Shown here: piece after piece, positions 59,903 through 64,000 of the stretch
Numbering within the stretch: position 1 is the stretch's first letter
How the letters are laid out: every line of letters begins with the position of its first letter
From: Methylobacterium iners
GTDB lineage: Bacteria; Pseudomonadota; Alphaproteobacteria; Rhizobiales; Beijerinckiaceae
DNA length: 64,000 nt
Assembly: GCF_022179305.1 (NCBI RefSeq)
Contig: NZ_BPQP01000089.1
Location: 97,206-161,205 of the forward strand
Reading direction: 5' to 3'
Notes under the pieces: generated by a model
The model's database searches: none
What the model saw: the letters and a program-made list of their open reading frames with translations, nothing else
Told to the model about the DNA's origin: nothing
Made by a program: the position numbers and the translations under genes

Positions 59903-60316
59903 ATGCCCATCATCACCGTTCTGGTCTCGCCCAGGGATCCCGTCTCCGACCTCGAGCAGAGGGCGGCGGCGATCGCGGTCCGCGCCTCCACCGAGCGCCT
60001 CGGCAAGCGGCCGGAGCTCACCGCCGTGGTCGTCCGGCAGATCGACCCGGCCCATTGGTTCGTCGGCGGGCCCTCGCTGGCGGCGCAGGGACGGTCGAGC
60101 GTCTTCGTCGAGATCAAGGTCGTCGACGGCACCAACACCAAGGAGCAGAAGGAGGCCTTCATCGCCGAGATCTTCGCCGGCATGGGCGACCTCCTCGGCG
60201 ACCTGCACCCGGAGAGCTACGTCCACGTGGACGAGGTCTCGGCCGACGCCTACGGCTTCGGCGGCCTCACCCAGGAGCGCCGCTTCATCGCGGGGCGCCT
60301 CGGGGTCGCGGCCTGA
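59903..60316 (+). CDS. Tautomerase-family protein (4-OT-like)
   Basis: 137 residues. After Met removal the N-terminal Pro (MPIITVLVSP) would be the catalytic base of the tautomerase superfamily. The body (SSVFVEIKVVDGTNTKEQKEAFIAEIF) is a beta-alpha-beta unit, and the length is that of a doubled 4-oxalocrotonate tautomerase unit. The substrate is unknown. Divergent LysR regulator likely controls it. Confidence 0.85.
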   Translation: MPIITVLVSPRDPVSDLEQRAAAIAVRASTERLGKRPELTAVVVRQIDPAHWFVGGPSLAAQGRSSVFVEIKVVDGTNTKEQKEAFIAEIFAGMGDLLGDLHPESYVHVDEVSADAYGFGGLTQERRFIAGRLGVAA

Positions 60317-60328
60317 GCGCGCCGCGGC

Positions 60329-60802
60329 TCAATCGCTCCAGAGGATCGGCGGGAGCCCGACGGGATGCGAGCGGAGGGCCCGCTCCGCCGATCTGCGCCG
60401 CGCATGGTCGCGGATCAGCTCGACGACCGTCGCGATGAGGTAGGGCTTCGGGACGAAGGGTCCGAAGTCGTCGTCCAGGCGCCCGTCCTCCTCCCGGCGC
60501 CGCGCCGAGGTCAGGATGACCTTCACGCCGGGCTGCTGGATCTGGGCGTAGAGCGCCGCGATCAGCCCTTCGTCGTCGCTCGGCAGGTTGAGGTCGGCGA
60601 AGAGCACGTCGACGGGAGCCGTCCGCAGGAGGTCCATGGCTTCGGCGGCGTTATAGGCTTCGAGGACCCTGAACCCGTCGTGCCTCAGGGCTTCGCTGAT
60701 CGCGTGCCGCGTGAGGAGATTGTCCTCGAGCACCATGACGGTCTGGTTTCCTCGCGACGCCCTGGAGGCGTGCGCCTGTGCCTTGCCCGTTCTGCCGATC
60801 AC
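60329..60802 (-). CDS. Single-domain response regulator
   Basis: 157 residues. Receiver domain at about residues 20-130: acidic pair Glu26-Asp27, phosphate-accepting Asp70 (LFADLNLP), Thr98/Ser99 (ILTSA) and Lys119 (FVPKPYL). The short N-terminal and C-terminal extensions are basic, and no output domain is attached, so it may act by protein contact like CheY or FixJ-type shuttles. No histidine kinase gene is nearby. It converges with the tautomerase gene. Confidence 0.88.
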   Translation of the reverse strand: MIGRTGKAQAHASRASRGNQTVMVLEDNLLTRHAISEALRHDGFRVLEAYNAAEAMDLLRTAPVDVLFADLNLPSDDEGLIAALYAQIQQPGVKVILTSARRREEDGRLDDDFGPFVPKPYLIATVVELIRDHARRRSAERALRSHPVGLPPILWSD

Positions 60803-60975
60803 GCTTCAAGCCGGTTCCGATTGCATCGGTCATGGGTTCGGTGGCGCTCGAAGTCGCGCGGGGACCCCTTTGTCTAGTTTGATACAATGCTGCAACCCCA
60901 ACGCGCGGGACAAGGGAGCGGCCGATCAAACCTTGTTGACACCGCGACCCCGTACCGGGCCGCGACGCACCCGTC

Positions 60976-63675
60976 TCAGGGCTTGGTGCGCGCCGCCGGC
61001 TTCGCCGCAGACTTGGCAGGTGCCTTGGCCGGCGCCTTCTTGGCGGCCGCCGCCTTGGGCTTGGCGGCGGGCTTCGCCGCGGCCTTCTTCGCCGGCGCCT
61101 TGCGCGCGGGCGCCCGCTTCTTCGCCCCGCCGCCGGCGGCCTCGCGGGCCGCGATCAGTTCGAGCGCCTGGGGCAGGGCGATCTCGTCGGCCGAGAGGGT
61201 CTTGGGCAGGGTGGCGTTGGTGGTCCCGTCGGTGACGTAGGGGCCGTACTTGCCCGATTTCACCACGATCGGTTTGCCGGACTCGGGGTGCGGCCCGAGC
61301 GCCCGTCCGGGATCGGAGGCCGGGCCGCGGCGCCCGCCGCCCTGCTCCTTGGCGACGATGAGGTCGATGGCGCGGTTGGGCCCGACCTCCAGCACGTCGT
61401 CGTCGCGGCCGAGATTGGCGTAGGTCTTCCCGTGCTGCACGTAGGGCCCGAAGCGGCCGAGATTGGCCAGGATCGGCTCGCCGGTCTCGGGGTGGCGCGC
61501 GACCTCGCGGGGGAGGGCGAGGAGCGCCAGGGCCTTGGCCAGATCCACGGCCGCGGGGCTGAGGCCCTTCGGCAGGGAGGAGCGCTTGGGCTTCTCGGCC
61601 CCCTTCTCGGCGGAGGCCTCGCCGAGCTGGACGAAGGGGCCGAAGCGGCCGTCGCGCAAGCTCACGGGCAGGCCGGTGACGGGGTCGTCGCCGAGCACCC
61701 GCGTGCCGGGCTGGCCGCCGTTCTCGGACGTGCCCTCGCCGTCGCCCTCGACGCCCGAGGCCGCGAGCTGGCGGGTGTACTTGCACTCGGGATAGTTCGA
61801 GCAGCCGACGAAGGATCCGAACTTGCCGAGCTTGAGCGAGAGCTGGCCCGAGCCGCAGGTCGGGCAGGTGCGCGGGTTGGAGCCGTCCGCCTTCTCGGGG
61901 AAGATGTGGGCGCCCAGCAGCCCGTTCAGGGCCTCCAGCACCTCCGTGACGCGCAGCTCCTTGGTGCCCCCGATGGCGGCGGAGAAATCGCGCCAGAACT
62001 CACGAAGGACCTCGCGCCAGTCGATCTCGGCGTTCGAGACCCGGTCGAGCTGGCCCTCGAGGTCGGCGGTGAAATCGTACTCGACGTAGCGCTTGAAGAA
62101 GCTCTCGAGGAAGCCGGTGACGAGCCGGCCCTTGTCCTCGGCCACGAGGCGCTTCTTCTCGATCCTGACGTACTCGCGGTCGCGCAGCGTCTGCAGGATC
62201 GCGGCGTAGGTCGAGGGCCGGCCGATGCCGAGCTCCTCCATGCGCTTGACGAGGCTCGCCTCCGAGTAGCGCGGCGGCGGCTCGGTGAAGTGCTGGGTCG
62301 AGACGATGCGCTCGCGCTTGAGCGGATCGCCCGCCTTCATCGGCGGGAGGCGACGCGAATCCTCGTCCTCCTCGTCGTCCTTGCCCTCCTGGTAGAGGGT
62401 GAGGAAGCCGTCGAACTTCACGACCTGGCCTGTGGCGCGCAGCTCGATCCGGCGCGGGCCGACGCTCGCGGTCACGTCGACGGTGGTGCGCTCGAGCTCG
62501 GCCGATTCCATCTGGCTCGCCACGGTGCGGGTCCAGATCAGCTCGTAGAGCCGGGCCTGCTCCGCATCGACCGAGCGGGCGACCTGCTTGGGCAGCCGGC
62601 CCATGTCGGTCGGGCGCACGGCCTCGTGGGCCTCCTGCGCGTTCTTGGCCTTGGTGCTGTACTTGCGCGGCACGTTCGGCAGGTAGCGGTCGCCGTATTC
62701 CTTGCCGATCACGCGACGGGCATCCGCGATGGCCTCGGGCGCCATGTCGACGCCGTCGGTGCGCATGTAGGTGATGAGCCCGACGGTCTCGCCGCCGAGG
62801 TCGATCCCCTCGTAGAGCTTCTGGGCGACCCGCATGGTCTGGGCCGGCGCCATCCCGAGCTTTCGCGAGGCTTCCTGCTGGAGCGTCGAGGTGGTGAAGG
62901 GCGGGGCGGGGTGGCGCTTGGCGGGCTTGGCCTCGACGGAGGCCACCTGGAACGTCGCGAGTTCGAGGTCGCGCTTGAAGGCGGCGGCCTCCTCGGCGTT
63001 CCCGACATCGAGGCGCTGGATGCGCTTGCCGTCGGCGCCGACGAGACGGGCCTCGAACGTCGCGCCCTCCGCCGTCACCAGGGTGGCGACGAGGGACCAG
63101 TACTCGCGCGGCCGGAACGATTCGATCTCGGCCTCGCGCTCGCAGACGAGGCGCAGCGCCACCGACTGGACCCGGCCGGCCGACTTGGCGCCCGGCAGCT
63201 TGCGCCACAGCACCGGCGAGAGGTTGAAGCCGACCAGGTAGTCCAGCGCCCGGCGCGCCAGGTAGGCGTCGACCAGGGCCTGGTCGATCTGGCGGGGCTG
63301 GCGCATCGCGGTGTCGACCGCGGCCTTGGTGATCGCGTTGAAGGTGACGCGCTCGACCGGGATGCCCTTGAGCGCCTTGCGGTTGTTCAGCGCCTCGACG
63401 ACGTGCCAGGAGATGGCCTCGCCCTCGCGGTCCGGGTCGGTCGCCAGGATGAGGCCGTCGGCGCCCTTCAGCGCCCGCGCGATCTCGGAGACGCGCTTCG
63501 AGCCGCGCTCCTCGAGCTCCCACAGCATGCGGAAATCGGCCTCGGGATCGACCGAGCCGTCCTTGGCCGGAAGGTCGCGGATATGGCCGAAGGAGGCGAG
63601 CACCTCGTAGCCGCGGCCAAGATACTTGTTGATCGTCTTGGCCTTGGCCGGCGACTCGACGACGACGACTTTCAT
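60976..63675 (-). CDS. topA: DNA topoisomerase I
   Basis: 899 residues. Type IA enzyme that relaxes negative supercoils. Toprim domain at the N-terminus (VVVESPAKAKTINKYLG, ATDPDREGEAISWH with the metal-binding DxD), catalytic Tyr303 in LITYMRTDGVD, and a four-cysteine zinc finger (CPTCGSGQLSLKLG, then GCSNYPECKYTR). Several repeated C-terminal 'G-x-FGPFVQLG' modules follow. The last 50 residues are a Lys/Ala/Pro-rich tail, typical of topoisomerase I in this group. Length is normal. Confidence 0.96.
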   Translation of the reverse strand: MKVVVVESPAKAKTINKYLGRGYEVLASFGHIRDLPAKDGSVDPEADFRMLWELEERGSKRVSEIARALKGADGLILATDPDREGEAISWHVVEALNNRKALKGIPVERVTFNAITKAAVDTAMRQPRQIDQALVDAYLARRALDYLVGFNLSPVLWRKLPGAKSAGRVQSVALRLVCEREAEIESFRPREYWSLVATLVTAEGATFEARLVGADGKRIQRLDVGNAEEAAAFKRDLELATFQVASVEAKPAKRHPAPPFTTSTLQQEASRKLGMAPAQTMRVAQKLYEGIDLGGETVGLITYMRTDGVDMAPEAIADARRVIGKEYGDRYLPNVPRKYSTKAKNAQEAHEAVRPTDMGRLPKQVARSVDAEQARLYELIWTRTVASQMESAELERTTVDVTASVGPRRIELRATGQVVKFDGFLTLYQEGKDDEEDEDSRRLPPMKAGDPLKRERIVSTQHFTEPPPRYSEASLVKRMEELGIGRPSTYAAILQTLRDREYVRIEKKRLVAEDKGRLVTGFLESFFKRYVEYDFTADLEGQLDRVSNAEIDWREVLREFWRDFSAAIGGTKELRVTEVLEALNGLLGAHIFPEKADGSNPRTCPTCGSGQLSLKLGKFGSFVGCSNYPECKYTRQLAASGVEGDGEGTSENGGQPGTRVLGDDPVTGLPVSLRDGRFGPFVQLGEASAEKGAEKPKRSSLPKGLSPAAVDLAKALALLALPREVARHPETGEPILANLGRFGPYVQHGKTYANLGRDDDVLEVGPNRAIDLIVAKEQGGGRRGPASDPGRALGPHPESGKPIVVKSGKYGPYVTDGTTNATLPKTLSADEIALPQALELIAAREAAGGGAKKRAPARKAPAKKAAAKPAAKPKAAAAKKAPAKAPAKSAAKPAARTKP

Positions 63676-64000
63676 GTAGGGGTTCAGCCTCTCGTCAGAG
63701 CCAGCCGCGACTGAGATTGTGGGAGTGACGCATCGGCGACATCAGCCCTTGGCGGAGGGGCGTCGCGCCGGGGACAAGTGGGTCACGGCCGGCGGCTTGT
63801 CAAATGGACTGGCCCTGCGGGCGGGGCTCCGAACGCGGGTGGACAGCGATCGTGGGACAGCTGGTGGAATGTACGAGCCACAACGCTTGTCATCCCGGGG
63901 CCGCCCCCGGAATGACAAAGGGGGGTGCCCCGCGCAGTCCCGTGACCGCCGCGCACGCACCATCGGAGCCCACCCGATCACGATTGTTCTTGATAAATAT
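63676..64000. other. Intergenic region with family C hairpin
   Basis: 325 bases upstream of topA with no gene that I can support. It should hold the topA promoter on the minus strand. TTGTCAT-CCCGGGG (63887-63900) and CCCCCGG-AATGACAA (63904-63918) form a hairpin related to the repeat at 46800-46917. Confidence 0.5.

Noticed and set aside
63742-63981. 79-residue frame on the minus strand upstream of topA
   Set aside because: It runs through the palindromic repeat at 63887-63918 and is Arg/Pro-rich without a fold pattern.

Overview
The window is very GC-rich DNA with dense, often overlapping genes. It looks like an alphaproteobacterium, most likely Methylobacterium or a close relative. That placement is an inference from base composition, gene content (PhoX, YidB-like protein, DUF2934 and DUF3606 proteins) and EcfG-type promoter motifs; no rRNA is present to confirm it.

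Positions 1 to about 23,095 are the right-hand part of an integrated siphovirus-like prophage; its terminase and portal genes must lie left of position 1. The order is head (prohead protease, decoration protein, major capsid protein), an unusual cargo stretch (an atypical 436-aa protein, a neck-like protein with an internal repeat, a three-helix membrane protein), then tail (terminator, tube, chaperone pair joined by a predicted -1 frameshift at a TTTTTTC slippery site, tape measure, tip proteins). Two small HTH proteins follow. A leftward two-gene unit (16250-17946) faces a rightward early operon (18181-21231) across a 234-bp control region holding three different perfect inverted repeats. 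The early operon includes a HIRAN-domain protein. Excisionase and tyrosine integrase genes end the element, next to the 3' half of a tRNA-Val(GAC) gene that marks the attachment site. I recognise no lysis cassette, replication protein or CI-type repressor inside the visible part.

From 23,100 to the end is chromosome. The first block holds a YidB-like protein, uvrB, and a four-gene locus: a membrane protein, a winged-helix regulator, a UppS-like prenyltransferase and CreD. Two near-identical palindromes probably bind the regulator. The first and last genes of this locus each carry a single in-frame stop. A PspA-like stress operon with tandem operators follows, then an ankyrin protein, hslU and hslV (separated by a membrane protein and a chemotaxis receptor), a GFA-family protein, a RecD-like helicase, hemF, trmL, an ABC exporter and a MATE exporter.

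Positions 44,000-49,500 hold many small genes that look stress- or envelope-related. Among them are a catalase-like protein whose distal histidine position is glycine, a CXXCXGXG mini-protein beside an Rmf/CrpP-like protein, and DUF3606 and DUF2934 proteins, with EcfG-like promoter motifs. The last part carries a class A penicillin-binding protein, a trehalose-synthase-like GH13 enzyme, a Tat-exported PhoX phosphatase, a LysR regulator divergent from a tautomerase, a single-domain response regulator and topA. Three families of palindromic intergenic repeats are scattered among the chromosomal genes and are absent from the prophage.
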